A stretch of DNA of 64,000 nucleotides from Gordonia westfalica (GCF_900105725.1 NZ_FNLM01000036.1:124001-188000), one strand, 5' to 3'; positions 9,685 through 22,442 are shown, counted from the first letter of the stretch. Program-made: numbers and translations. Notes: generated by a model from the letters alone, not told the origin.

Positions 9685-9975
9685 ATGCCAGAGAAGCGGA
9701 AGAAGTACGACCGGGAGTTTCGTGATGGGGCGGTCCGGATCGTCGAGGAGACAGGTAAGCCGATCGCCCAGGTCGCTCGAGACCTGGGGGTCAACGAGGG
9801 CACCTTGGGTAACTGGGTCAACCGGGCGCGCGCCGAGCGGGAGGGCCGCGGCGAGCTGACCGTTGATGACGCTGCTGAGCTCAAACGGTTGCGTGACGAG
9901 GTCGCCGAGCTGCGCATGGAGCGTGATGTCCTCAAGCGATCAGTGGTCCTGTGGGTGAAGGAGGCGACGAAGTGA
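9685..9975 (+). CDS. IS3-family transposase OrfA (helix-turn-helix)
   Basis: 96 residues from the ATG at 9685, preceded by GAGGAG; a GTG at 9673 in the same frame is less well placed. The sequence KYDREFRDGAVRIVEETGKP and GVNEGTLGNWVNRAR is the typical OrfA helix-turn-helix. It is followed by a leucine-zipper-like helix (LKRLRDEVAELRMERDVLKR) that in IS3 elements mediates multimerisation. It overlaps orfB by four bases (GTGA). A fused OrfAB transposase could arise by -1 frameshifting, as known for IS3 elements. Confidence 0.9.
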   Translation: MPEKRKKYDREFRDGAVRIVEETGKPIAQVARDLGVNEGTLGNWVNRARAEREGRGELTVDDAAELKRLRDEVAELRMERDVLKRSVVLWVKEATK

Positions 9976-10910
9976 GCGTGGCACGCTTTATCGCCGACCA
10001 GAGGACCAACTATCGGGTGCCACACGCGGTGTCCTGCCGGCTGCTCGGGGTCAGCGAGGCGTGGTTCTACAAATGGCATAAGCGGACCCAATCGCCGGGT
10101 GCGGCAACGGGTTTGCACACCACCCGCGACTATCGCCGGGACACCATCGACCGGGCCGTGGCGGTGGCGTTCGACAAGGCCCGCGGCCTGCACGGGTCAC
10201 CGCGCCTGCATGCGGATCTGCGTGCTGACGGGTGGACGGTGACCGAGAAGACTGTCGCTGATTCGATGTGTCGTCAGGGCCTGGTCGCGCGGCGGATCCG
10301 CCGGCGCAACGGGCTGACCCGTCAGGACAAGACCGCCCCGAAGTTCCCCGATTTGTTGGGTCGCGATTTCACCGCACAGTGCCCCGATCAGCGGTGGGTC
10401 GGCGACATCACCGAGATCCCGACCGCGGCGGGCAAGCTGTATCTGGCCACGGTCATCGACCTCTACAGTCGCCGCCTGCTGGGGGCGGCCACCAGTCGTC
10501 ACCCGGATGCAGCGTTGGCGTGTGCGGCGATCGAGATGGCGGTCGCCACGCGGGGCGGTATGCAGGCGATATGGCGTGATGACGATGCGCAGAAGCTGAT
10601 TTTCCACACCGATCGTGGGTCGACGTACACCGCGAAACGGTTCACCAGGCTGTGCCAGAAGATGGGTATCCGGCAGTCGATGGGCCGGGTCGGATCGTGT
10701 TTCGACAACGCCGCAGCGGAGGCATTCTTCTCTTCTTTGGAGTGGGAAGTGTTGTCACGCAACGAGTTCCATACTATCATGGAGGCGCAGGCGGTCGTGT
10801 TGGAGTGGTGCTACGGCTTCTACAATCACCAGCGTCGCCACAGCGCGATCGGGATGATGAGTCCGGTCGACTACGAGAACACCGCAGTCACCGAGCCCGA
10901 AGCCGCATAG
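9972..10910 (+). CDS. IS3-family transposase OrfB (DDE integrase)
   Basis: 312 residues starting at a GTG inside the orfA stop (GTGA), in the -1 frame relative to orfA. The DDE triad is visible: Asp in WVGDITEIPT, Asp in FHTDRGSTYT, and Glu in FFSSLEWEVL. The C-terminal NHQRRHSAIG motif is standard for IS3 OrfB. The gene appears intact, so the element could still be mobile. In the native arrangement the catalytic protein is the OrfAB fusion. Confidence 0.92.
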   Translation: MSVARFIADQRTNYRVPHAVSCRLLGVSEAWFYKWHKRTQSPGAATGLHTTRDYRRDTIDRAVAVAFDKARGLHGSPRLHADLRADGWTVTEKTVADSMCRQGLVARRIRRRNGLTRQDKTAPKFPDLLGRDFTAQCPDQRWVGDITEIPTAAGKLYLATVIDLYSRRLLGAATSRHPDAALACAAIEMAVATRGGMQAIWRDDDAQKLIFHTDRGSTYTAKRFTRLCQKMGIRQSMGRVGSCFDNAAAEAFFSSLEWEVLSRNEFHTIMEAQAVVLEWCYGFYNHQRRHSAIGMMSPVDYENTAVTEPEAA

Positions 10911-10941
10911 AGGAGTCCTCCACGATTCCGGGGGAACCACA

Positions 10942-12469
10942 GTTGGACTTGCTATTCCGGTAAGGGTTGAGCGCCGCGCCATCGTATCGGCGCCCATCCA
11001 CTTCTATGCCATAGTGCTGGATCGTGCGCCACTCCACATTGAGAAACTCGTACGCAAGGTCCGGTGAGGACGGGATGGTGAGTCCACCGGCGCGAGCCAG
11101 GCCGATCTCGTACATTTCGAGCGGTGATAGCTCGAGGCCGGGCGTCTCAGGGAGACACAAGCCTTCGTGTTTCGACCGGTGGTACACCCGAGCTGTCCAC
11201 TCGCGAATTATCGACTCAAGCTCGGCGACGTAGTAGAACGCTTGACTCTCAATGTCTTCACCGCGGTGATAGACGTCGGGTCCCTTGTAGCCCGGCAGTT
11301 GCTGAAGCAGGCCGAGCCGAATGGTCTTGAAGAAGCGTTCGACAGTTGGCTTGTCTGACGCCTTCTTTACGATCGCAGGCTGAATCGAGATTCCGAGTCG
11401 CGCACAGGCGGATCTGACATGGTGCGAGAGGTAGATCTTGCCATGGTCAACAACGATTGACTCGGGTAGGCAGCCTGGGATGCTCGGAGTGGCATCGTCT
11501 GCGGTCGGGTCGTCGCGTTCGATTGCGATCGAACTAGGCACGCCGTGAAACGGCCACGCTCCGTCGTCGACCGGTTCTTGGGGCGTGACCGACTGGTGTA
11601 ACACATTGGCCACGTCGATTGCCTTGGTTGAAATCGGGGTCAGGCGCAGACCGACAATGCAGCGTGTATAGAGGTCTTGCGCCACAGTGAGTTCGACCGG
11701 CACCCAACGCAGCGTGATCGGCTCCATCGCGAACACGTCGAGGCGCGTTGTGTCGAGTACGAAGTACTCTCCGGGGCGCGTGGCGCGCAAACGGCCATAC
11801 GGGGCCTCCGGCCGGTCGGCGGCGATTCGCCGTGCCTTTCCGCTGCCAAATGAATAGCGACCCTTGGAGAGCTCGTCCAGCCAGCGGTAGGCGGTCGCAT
11901 TGGATGGGGTGGGCGCCAGATCGGCGCCACACCGCTCGGTCAGCAGATTGTTGGCCTGGTCGATTACTATGTTTCTGCTGGGTGTGGATTCGCGTGTGTA
12001 CCGATTGAGTACGTCGAGGCACGCCTCCCGCCAGAGTGGGTCGATCGGCGAGCGCTGTTTCCTTGCTTCGACGAGGCCGGCTGGTCCTGACTCTTGATAC
12101 GCCTTCACCCAGCGTTTGACGGTGCGGTCAGACATGTTGTGTGCGAGAGCGACCGTTTCGGAGCTGCGACCGATAGAGTCGCGTGCTGTTGTGATGCATC
12201 TCCAGTACTGCTTCGACGACGGCGAGCCGTGCGTTGTAAGTCTCTTGCTGTTTCTTCGTAAGATTCGAAAGCAGTTGTCCGGACGTCTCGCAGGGCCTGC
12301 GAGGTGCGTCGAGCGGCTGAGAAGACCTCACGAGGTGTGGAGTGCTCACCGCTCGTGTGCCGCGATCCGATTCGACTATCGACCGACTGTCGCTGATCTC
12401 GACTATGCGGACCACGGATCCGTCGATCCACACCCGATCGCCAACAGCAAGTCGATAAGTGTTGCTCAT
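10942..12469 (-). pseudogene. TnsB/Mu-type DDE transposase, frameshifted and 3'-truncated
   Basis: Starts at the ATG at 12469 (overlapping the tnsA-like stop as ATGA) with MSNTYRLAVGDRVWIDG. That frame runs to ELEMHHNSTR-like sequence near 12200 and then leaves the family. The second frame carries the helix-turn-helix (GRSSETVALAHNMSDRTVKR) and an integrase core: Asp in YFVLDTTRLD, Asp in IVVDHGKIYL, Glu in KPTVERFFKT. The switch, between about 12150 and 12215, requires one base too many (or two too few) in the upper frame. The C-terminal beta-barrel is cut at 10941 by the IS3 element after ALNPYRNSKS. By family knowledge, TnsB-like proteins bind transposon ends and do strand transfer together with TnsA and a TnsC ATPase. 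No TnsC is present here. Confidence 0.85.
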
Positions 12470-13209
12470 ACGGCCTCGGCTCGATGGATCAAGGTGTTGT
12501 CGCCGAATGGCCGGGTGAGATCGGCCGTGAAGGTGCCCGTCCACAGAAGCTCGAGGACGATGTGTCGAGGCCGTGCAATCCGCTCGGCTGCGAGTGTGGC
12601 TTCAGCGTGCGCGATTGAGAGCTCCTCTGGAAATCGTTCGAGCACCGTCTGGAACAGGGCCGCGCGCGACTCGCGGCGAGCCTGAGAAGCGAATCTGATG
12701 TTGTTGATCAACGCCGAGTCCTCGCCGGTCCAAACCTCATAATCGGCGGAGAGGCGCTTGGACACCACCTTGGTCCACGTGAACACGGCCTTGACCTCGT
12801 CTTTCTGCGCGATTCGTGGATTCTTGACGTCCACGACCAAATATGACCCATCAGCCCGCGTCAGTAGGAGATCGGGACAGTGGCGTCGGCCGGTACCTCT
12901 GTCGTCGCCGGTGATCCAGAAAGGTTGCGCCGTGATCCAAACGACTTCGGGATCGAAGTCGGCAAGCAAGATGCGGTCGCGTTCGAGAAGGCTTTCGTAA
13001 ACCACGTGGTCGGCTGTTGTACGGGTCCAAAAAAGACCTGGATAGTGGCGTTGGCCGGCGTGGGACGGTGGCAGGCGCACTGGCTGGGCTCGGGCCATCG
13101 AGCTGATCGAGTGATCCCTGACCTGACTGATGGTCTCGTCACCGGCTTCGGTAACGAAGCGAATCTCGGTCGCACCGATCTGATCAGGCATTTTGCTATC
13201 GTGCCGCAT
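12466..13209 (-). CDS. TnsA-like transposon endonuclease
   Basis: 247 residues. The N-terminal half has the restriction-endonuclease-like core of TnsA: Glu in VVYESLLERDRIL, Asp in HCPDLLLTRADG and the Asp/Lys pair in YLVVDVKNPR. The C-terminal half (from about residue 170) is helical. In Tn7-like elements TnsA cuts the 5' ends while TnsB cuts and joins the 3' ends. It is translationally coupled to the downstream tnsB-like gene (ATGA at 12466-12469). Its ATG (13209-13207) lies within the first of three end repeats, as expected for the terminal gene of a transposon. It looks intact although its partner is broken. Confidence 0.8.
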   Translation of the reverse strand: MRHDSKMPDQIGATEIRFVTEAGDETISQVRDHSISSMARAQPVRLPPSHAGQRHYPGLFWTRTTADHVVYESLLERDRILLADFDPEVVWITAQPFWITGDDRGTGRRHCPDLLLTRADGSYLVVDVKNPRIAQKDEVKAVFTWTKVVSKRLSADYEVWTGEDSALINNIRFASQARRESRAALFQTVLERFPEELSIAHAEATLAAERIARPRHIVLELLWTGTFTADLTRPFGDNTLIHRAEAV

Positions 13210-13276
13210 GACAGCCCGATGAGAACGATGACACGCCTATGACAAGCCGATGAGAAAATGACACGTTCGGTGAGAA
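13208..13276. repeat. Three repeats at a Tn7-like transposon end (putative TnsB sites)
   Basis: Three direct copies of a unit close to ATGACAAGCCGATGAGAA are seen at 13208-13225, 13239-13256 and 13258-13276 (the last more divergent). They lie outside the tnsA-like gene and face lon. Tn7-type transposons carry several ~20 bp TnsB-binding repeats at each end. The terminus is plausibly the ACA at 13280-13282, since these elements end in TGT...ACA. The exact end and the target duplication cannot be fixed because the other end is missing. Confidence 0.6.
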
Positions 13277-13332
13277 GCTACACTGTTCACCCCTGGCATA
13301 AAACACGCGGGAACAAACTTCCAGCCACCCCG

Positions 13333-13353
13333 GTTGAGTCGATCAGACTTAAC
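13333..13353 (+). promoter_or_regulatory. HAIR-like HspR operator upstream of lon
   Basis: TTGAGT (13334-13339), a seven-base spacer, and ACTTAA (13347-13352) match the HspR-associated inverted repeat CTTGAGT-N7-ACTCAAG with few mismatches. It ends 13 bases before the lon start. HspR control of lon is established in Streptomyces, and hspR itself is encoded in this window. The inferred role is heat-inducible derepression of lon. Confidence 0.65.
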
Positions 13354-13365
13354 TCTGGAGGTTTC

Positions 13366-15693
<2,328 letters not shown>

Positions 15694-15705
15694 GGCAGAT
15701 ACAGG

Positions 15706-15745
15706 AGCGGGGCATCGTCCGGAACAAGCCGGACGGTGCCTCGCT
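15706..15745. terminator. Hairpin terminator between convergent lon and the DUF1353 gene
   Basis: A 17-bp stem pairs 15706-15722 with 15729-15745 across the loop AACAAG; all positions pair if two G-U wobbles are allowed. It lies 13 bases after the lon stop and just before the end of the convergent minus-strand gene, so it can serve both directions. There is only a short T-rich tail, as usual in high-GC actinomycetes. Confidence 0.7.
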
Positions 15746-15750
15746 TCTCG

Positions 15751-16569
15751 TCATCGAAGCCCCACCGTGCGGGCGGTCCACTCCAGCACGCGGTACACCA
15801 CCCAGGCGAGACTCGTCACGGCAGCGGCAGGCACCAGCCATAACGCGCCGACGGCCGCGATCAGACTGGCGGCCCACTGGCGTCCCCACAGTGGCGCGGC
15901 GACGAGGATCATCAACAGCGCCACCACGAGCGACCAGCCCGGCGACGACACCGGCCACGGCCAGTCGAACAGAAGCGCGCCCGCAGAGCCGACGGTCGCG
16001 GCGATCCCCACCACGCTCAACAACAACCACAACACGATGCTCCAGCGACGGTAACCACCTGCAACCCAACGGGTCCGGAGTGCCACGGCCGACCACATGA
16101 TCCAGCGCTTCAACCACGGGACCCCAGAGGTTCGCATCATCTCCCGGAAGAACCGGTCGGACAGGGTGTCGCTGCCGAGCGCGCCCGAATTGACGGTGTC
16201 GGTGATGAGTTCGTCGTGGATCAACGCAGCGAGGGAGTGCCTTCCGTACGAGTCCTCGAACCAGCGCATGAAACGCGGCACCGATGCCATGTCTGTCGGA
16301 TTGTCCTCGCGCGGAACGAACGTCCGGGCTTTGTCGATCGCCGCACGGGCCTCCGGTTCCTCCATGCCACCGCGAACCAGCTTGGTGAGCAGGTCGTTCT
16401 CGACGACCTCGTCCGAATATCGAAAGGTGTTGAGGACGACGAATTGTCGCTCGTTGATCTGGACGACACCGACGCTGCCTCTACCGGTCGGGTCGTCGAC
16501 CTCGAATCCCGAGGCCGGTGCCACGCGCCAGGGCGCCCACCGTGTGACACTCGATGTGGTCTCGCCCAT
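15751..16569 (-). CDS. DUF1353 domain membrane protein
   Basis: 272 residues from the ATG at 16569, preceded by GGGAGG at ideal spacing (an open extension to 16611 is not needed). The N-terminal 160 residues carry the DUF1353 pattern: DMASVPRFMRWF and HSLAALIHDELI. Three or so transmembrane helices fill the C-terminal part (about 178-270). DUF1353 is known from phage and bacterial proteins, with no firmly assigned biochemical role. A fusion of DUF1353 to membrane helices suggests a membrane-attached protein with the DUF in the cytosol. Function unknown. Confidence 0.75.
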   Translation of the reverse strand: MGETTSSVTRWAPWRVAPASGFEVDDPTGRGSVGVVQINERQFVVLNTFRYSDEVVENDLLTKLVRGGMEEPEARAAIDKARTFVPREDNPTDMASVPRFMRWFEDSYGRHSLAALIHDELITDTVNSGALGSDTLSDRFFREMMRTSGVPWLKRWIMWSAVALRTRWVAGGYRRWSIVLWLLLSVVGIAATVGSAGALLFDWPWPVSSPGWSLVVALLMILVAAPLWGRQWAASLIAAVGALWLVPAAAVTSLAWVVYRVLEWTARTVGLR

Positions 16570-16686
16570 CTCGACCTCCCGACATCGGAATATCCGACGG
16601 TAGCGCCGCATGAGACAGCTCTACCGGGAACCCGACGGACGGAGACCCAAGTGCAACCCGACGTTGCGGGATCCGCGACCCGGCGA

Positions 16687-17955
16687 TCACCGTGGGGTGG
16701 GGCTCGACGTCCATTCGGCGACGGCATCGGTGTAGAACGCCATCCGTTCCCTGAGCGCGTCGGGCTCGATCCCGAACTCCTCGGGGCTGTACCGATGTCT
16801 GCCCTTCCCGTGACGCGGTTGTTCCGCGTTGTGCTCGGCGAGAATCGTCGCCACGTCTGGAGCATCGAGATCGGCTGCTGCATAAACCCGTTCGATGGTC
16901 TCTGCGGGCCGGGACACCAGGTCCTGGTAGTCGATGTCGACGACTGTCGCCGATCCGGCCGCGCGGGAGTCGCGGAACTCGAGCGCACGCCGGAACCACA
17001 ACTTCGACTGCTCGATCTGGAATCGACCGACGTCATGGCCGTCGACCTCGTCGCTGTAGGTCGAGCGGTAGGTCGCGAACAGGCTCGCGCCCGACGCCAC
17101 GGTCTCCACGACGTCGCGATGCAGATGGACGATGCAGACGCCGGGATATGTCTGGGCAAGGTCGACCAGCTCGGGCGTGTGGGCCGGTGCCTTCAGCAGC
17201 CAGCGTCGTCGAGAGCCGTCGTCGAGGATCTGCAGCATCGTCCGATGCGCTGCGTACTCACCGGCGAAGTCCTGGTCTGCCAGCCACCGGGAGTAGCTGT
17301 CGAGGCGCATCGTCGAGCTGAATGCCCAGTTGCGCATGGTCGTTCCCATGCCGAGTACGCATTCCTCGGGGAGCGCCGGTCCGGAGTCGTGGACCGCGGC
17401 CATCGCCGGATTCAGCAGGTGTAGCGGGTTGGGCTCGGCGGCCTGGGTCTCGATCAACCGTTCGCGTTCTTCCGGGGACAGCTTCGCGACCCGCCACGGG
17501 GCGTACAACTCCACGGGCCGCGGTGCGCGGAGCCGGGGGTCGCGGGACATCAGCCGGTACAGGAACGTCGTCCCGGTGCGCCAGCCGCCGATGATCACGA
17601 TCGGCGGGAGCACCGCGCGCTCGGCCACCTCCGGGCTCTCGTTCAGGGTCTTGTCGAAGATGGAGCGCGCCCGTAGCTTCCCGATCACCGCGTCCTGCGC
17701 ATTGCGTACGCCGACTGCGTTCAGACGCCCGTCCTCGGCTGCCGAAGCCAGGTACCGCTCCAAGCCAGGCCGCCACAGCGCCGGGTCGCCCAACCCCTCG
17801 ACACCGTGCTCGGCAGTGGCCCGTTCGACGATCGCGTCGGTTGCCTCGACCCCCAGCCGGTACCGCTCGGGGCGGGCAAGCCGATCGGCTTCCGCGGCCG
17901 CGTAGATGTCCTCGGCGACCTCACTCCGCTGCGGCGGCGTCCACTTCACCATCAC
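16687..17955 (-). CDS. Sulfotransferase family protein
   Basis: 422 residues. The PAPS 5'-phosphosulfate-binding loop is visible as IIGGWRTGTTFLYRLM (about residues 120-135), and the 3'-phosphate-binding region with VCIVHLHRDVVETVASG around 265. The length is that of the large mycobacterial-type sulfotransferases. Predicted transfer of a sulfuryl group from PAPS to a hydroxyl-bearing lipid or small metabolite. The start overlaps the stop of the DUF1214 gene by four bases, so it is the last gene of a three-gene minus-strand operon. Confidence 0.88.
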   Translation of the reverse strand: MMVKWTPPQRSEVAEDIYAAAEADRLARPERYRLGVEATDAIVERATAEHGVEGLGDPALWRPGLERYLASAAEDGRLNAVGVRNAQDAVIGKLRARSIFDKTLNESPEVAERAVLPPIVIIGGWRTGTTFLYRLMSRDPRLRAPRPVELYAPWRVAKLSPEERERLIETQAAEPNPLHLLNPAMAAVHDSGPALPEECVLGMGTTMRNWAFSSTMRLDSYSRWLADQDFAGEYAAHRTMLQILDDGSRRRWLLKAPAHTPELVDLAQTYPGVCIVHLHRDVVETVASGASLFATYRSTYSDEVDGHDVGRFQIEQSKLWFRRALEFRDSRAAGSATVVDIDYQDLVSRPAETIERVYAAADLDAPDVATILAEHNAEQPRHGKGRHRYSPEEFGIEPDALRERMAFYTDAVAEWTSSPTPR

Positions 17956-19037
17956 TCACCTCGCAGTTCGACGAGCGGGACAACCCGAGCGGACGGCAGG
18001 GGAGGGGGCGCGGCCGGCTGCAGGAAACGCATCACGATGATCCCGAAGTCGCGCCCCTCGGAATCGATCCAGTCGCCCGAACCGCCCGGATTCTCCGCAG
18101 CGACCACGAACCGATACCGACCGTCGACGACCGTTGCGGTCGCGCCCGTGTACGAAACCGGCCGATACCGGAAGTCCAGGGAGTTCAGAAAGCGGCTGTA
18201 GGCCAGGATGTTCCAATACCGGCAGTCGACGACCTCCCCTTCGATGACCAGCGCCTCGCCGGGTCCGAGCTGCCAACCGCCGCGGACGTAATGGATTCCG
18301 GGTTCCGTGAAGACGGCACCACCGGCCATCTCCGACCAGTGCCGCAGGGCATTCGGTGGATCGAGATCGTCCTTGGTCGAGATCTCGAAGATCGTCGGCA
18401 GCATCGAGGTCGTGGCCGCGAGGGTGCCCAACGAGGTCGCGAACCTCCCCGGATCGATCGACGGTGGTACGGGTGTCTCGGCCACCGGTTCGATTCTGCA
18501 CCAGCCCAATTCGTCCCGGTCGACGTCGTCGTGGAAGAACCGTACCCAGATGACACCGGACTTCTCCGGCAACTCCAGCCAGTCGCCTGCGCCCGGTGCG
18601 GTACCGCCGAGGACGATCTCGAAGCCGCCGTCGTCGTCGAATCCGATGGCATCGCTGTCGATTCGAGCCGTTGCCTCCGAACCGATGCCGCCCGTCCGCC
18701 GGTAGACGGTCACCGACACGTACGACGCATCGCCGCGGTTGCCGCGGATGCGGTACGCGCGGTCACCGCGCACCTCGGTGACCCAGTACCGGAAATCGGG
18801 GTTGTCCATCAGGAACTTGTGACGCCACCCGTTGAACGGCACCAGTTCGGGCCGTTCACGATCGACCTCGAAGCGCGACAACTGATTCGACAACCCGCGC
18901 ACCAGGGCGCGGAACCCGTCGGCCTGCTCGGCCGGATCGAGGTCCGCGGTGTCGGCGGCGAGCTTGTCGCCGGCGGACCGGAGTGCGTCGATGAGGCCGT
19001 TCCATGCGACGACCTCGGGTCGGGCGTCCCCGGTCAC
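17952..19037 (-). CDS. DUF1214 domain protein
   Basis: 361 residues, no signal peptide. The C-terminal portion carries the DUF1214-type beta-rich pattern (GGWQLGPGEALVIEGEVVD, then YWNILAYSRFLNSLDFRYR). The N-terminal ~85 residues are helical. The family is common in mycobacteria near lipid and steroid genes and has no established reaction. It overlaps its neighbours on both sides by four bases, indicating obligate co-translation with the DapB-like dehydrogenase and the sulfotransferase. That coupling is the best clue to function. Confidence 0.78.
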   Translation of the reverse strand: MTGDARPEVVAWNGLIDALRSAGDKLAADTADLDPAEQADGFRALVRGLSNQLSRFEVDRERPELVPFNGWRHKFLMDNPDFRYWVTEVRGDRAYRIRGNRGDASYVSVTVYRRTGGIGSEATARIDSDAIGFDDDGGFEIVLGGTAPGAGDWLELPEKSGVIWVRFFHDDVDRDELGWCRIEPVAETPVPPSIDPGRFATSLGTLAATTSMLPTIFEISTKDDLDPPNALRHWSEMAGGAVFTEPGIHYVRGGWQLGPGEALVIEGEVVDCRYWNILAYSRFLNSLDFRYRPVSYTGATATVVDGRYRFVVAAENPGGSGDWIDSEGRDFGIIVMRFLQPAAPPPLPSARVVPLVELRGE

Positions 19038-20220
19038 GGGAGCCGGACCCGATCGTCGTGCCGGTAGTGAGGGCCGACGTCGTCGACGAGGATGCCCGGT
19101 TCGGCGTCGACCACCGCCGGGATGGCGTCGAGCACGGCACGCACCGATGCGGTCGTGATCGGGTTGGTGTGACCGGATCCGTTGCCGAACTCGATCTGGG
19201 TGCGCATCTCGGCCGGTTCGCCGCTGATGACCAGCGTGTACGCGATCGGGCTGGTGAACCCGCCGAACGGCAGGTCATCGCCGCGGTACACGACTTCGGC
19301 GCCGGGAGCGGAGCGAGCGGGCCGAGTGGGTACCGAAGCGAGATACCAGCATTCCTCGTTGGTGAAGAAGTGATGGTCGCCGAGATAGCCGCGATGCGTC
19401 AGGTGCAGGGCGGCCGCAGTGCCCTTCGTGATGGTCGTCGAACCGACCTGCGCGTTCCGTTCGGCCGGGATGCCGCGCAGCGATGTCTCGACCCGCACCT
19501 CGGAACTGTCCGCGCCGTACAGCGCGTGGGCGACGTTGCCGGTGAGATCGCCGTAGTAGATGTCGCCGCCGCGTGCGACCGGTGACTCGGCGCCGAGGGA
19601 GTCGAGTTCGGCGCCGAAGCCGAGTGCTCCCAACCCACCCCACATCGATCCGGCGCGGGAGAAGTCGACGGCCTCCACCGATCGCACATGACTCACCGAC
19701 GACATCGCCTTGGCCATCGTCATCGCGACCCGCTCGACGATGAAGGTCGGATGTACGCCGGTCCCGTGCAGGGTGGCGCCGCCGGTATGGCAGGCCTCGA
19801 GCATGCGCTGGGGGACTTGCGGAACGGACTGAGCCAGTTGGGCATCGACACGTTGTGATACGCGGCGGTCGCCACGACGTTCTTCCCCGATTCGAGCAGA
19901 TCGATGACGTCGTCGTCGAGACCTTTGATCACCGCGGCCGGAGCGGGAGTGAGGACGACACAGTCGACGTCGAGTTCTTTGAACGCCTCGCGGTCGCGCG
20001 TGGCGGCGATCCCGAGCGGATCGGTCCGCACCAGCTCGCCGATGTCTCTGCCCTCTTTCTCGCGGTTGTGGACGAGGGCGCCGACGACCTCGAAGGCGGG
20101 GTCGGCGACGGCGGCGCGGATGACGGCGCCACCGACCTCCCCGGGGCCCCACACGGCGATCCGATAGGGGCGTGCGGCCGAGGCGTCTGGTTCCTCGGTC
20201 GTCGGTCGGGGCAGCGTCAT
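19034..20220 (-). pseudogene. DapB-like NAD(P)-dependent dehydrogenase, split by a one-base frameshift
   Basis: The upper frame starts at the ATG at 20220 (MTLPRPTTEE) and shows a Rossmann nucleotide-binding start (YRIAVWGPGEVGGAVIRAA), then VVATAAYHNVSMPNWL. The lower frame resumes with QRMLEACHTGGATLHGTGVH and runs to 19034. One extra C in the coding-strand run of five (G run at 19810-19814 on the plus strand) joins them into a protein of about 395 residues. The fold resembles dihydrodipicolinate reductase and 2,4-diaminopentanoate dehydrogenase relatives found in actinobacteria; the true substrate is unknown. The last four bases overlap the DUF1214 gene. Homopolymer location suggests a sequencing error or very recent loss. 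Confidence 0.82.
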
Positions 20221-20350
20221 CGGCCGTCCTTCACAGTCGGCGAGGGCGAGGCGGATCGCCCATTCGCGGTAAGTGGAATCGGATGCTTCCTGTTGGGGAA
20301 ATCTGCCCCGTGCGGCCAGATGTGTCAAGGACCACACCCGCCGAAGGCTC

Positions 20351-20371
20351 CTTGAGTGAAATTCGCTCAAC
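20351..20371 (+). promoter_or_regulatory. HAIR operator 1 of dnaK
   Basis: CTTGAGT, seven bases, GCTCAAC: an almost perfect copy of the HspR-associated inverted repeat. It is the most distal of three sites ahead of dnaK. Confidence 0.85.
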
Positions 20372-20428
20372 TTTTTCTCGCGATACGGGAACAAACCCGA
20401 AAGGGGGTCCGTTACACACTTCGAGAAA

Positions 20429-20449
20429 CCTGAGTGACAGGGACTCAAG
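20429..20449 (+). promoter_or_regulatory. HAIR operator 2 of dnaK
   Basis: CCTGAGT, seven bases, ACTCAAG: 13 of 14 arm positions match the HAIR consensus, the best site in the window. Confidence 0.88.
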
Positions 20450-20482
20450 TAGGTTTGACTCGACGCTCCATTTTCAGTAGGA

Positions 20483-20503
20483 CATGAGTCGGACGCACTG
20501 AAG
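20483..20503 (+). promoter_or_regulatory. HAIR operator 3 of dnaK
   Basis: CATGAGT, seven bases, ACTGAAG: a weaker third site with correct spacing, 98 bases before the dnaK ATG. Three operators ahead of dnaK is the arrangement described for Streptomyces. Confidence 0.6.
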
Positions 20504-20600
20504 TCCGCCTCGCGCAGGGTTTCGGACATCATCCCCGCGTCATCGAACCGCGGGGCCAAAGGACTTGGGTGCACACCCACAAACTAGGAGGAAGCCAAAC

Positions 20601-22438
<1,838 letters not shown>

Positions 22439-22442
<4 letters not shown>

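Larger units (their letters stand above)
9640..10941 (+). mobile_element. IS3-family insertion sequence, 1302 bp
   Basis: Imperfect terminal inverted repeats bound the element: TGAGGTTCCCCCCGAACCG at 9640-9658, and the complement of TGTGGTTCCCCCGGAATCG at 10923-10941 (three mismatches in 19). It carries the classical orfA/orfB pair in overlapping frames. The ends are 5'-TG...CA-3' as in other IS3 members. The bases outside the ends (CAA left, GTT right) do not form a direct repeat, and the two flanks belong to unrelated genes, so this copy sits at a rearrangement junction. Confidence 0.88.
20221..20600. promoter_or_regulatory. dnaK: Divergent regulatory region of the dnaK operon
   Basis: About 380 bases without a protein gene, lower in GC than its neighbours. 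It contains three HAIR operators (20351, 20429 and 20483) on the dnaK side. Between the first two, the run CTTTTTCTCG at 20371-20380 is unusually T-rich. The dnaK start is preceded by AGGAGG at 20586-20591. The left side should also hold the promoter for the minus-strand DapB-like operon, but I see no clear boxes for it. Confidence 0.7.

Noticed and set aside
9951..9975. Another homopolymer-type frameshift at the IS3 orfA/orfB junction
   Set aside because: The -1 overlap of orfA and orfB is the normal IS3 arrangement and not damage.
17841..19067. 408-codon plus-strand frame opposite the DUF1214 gene
   Set aside because: Antisense shadow with no recognisable motif; the minus-strand gene has clear family patterns and coupling.
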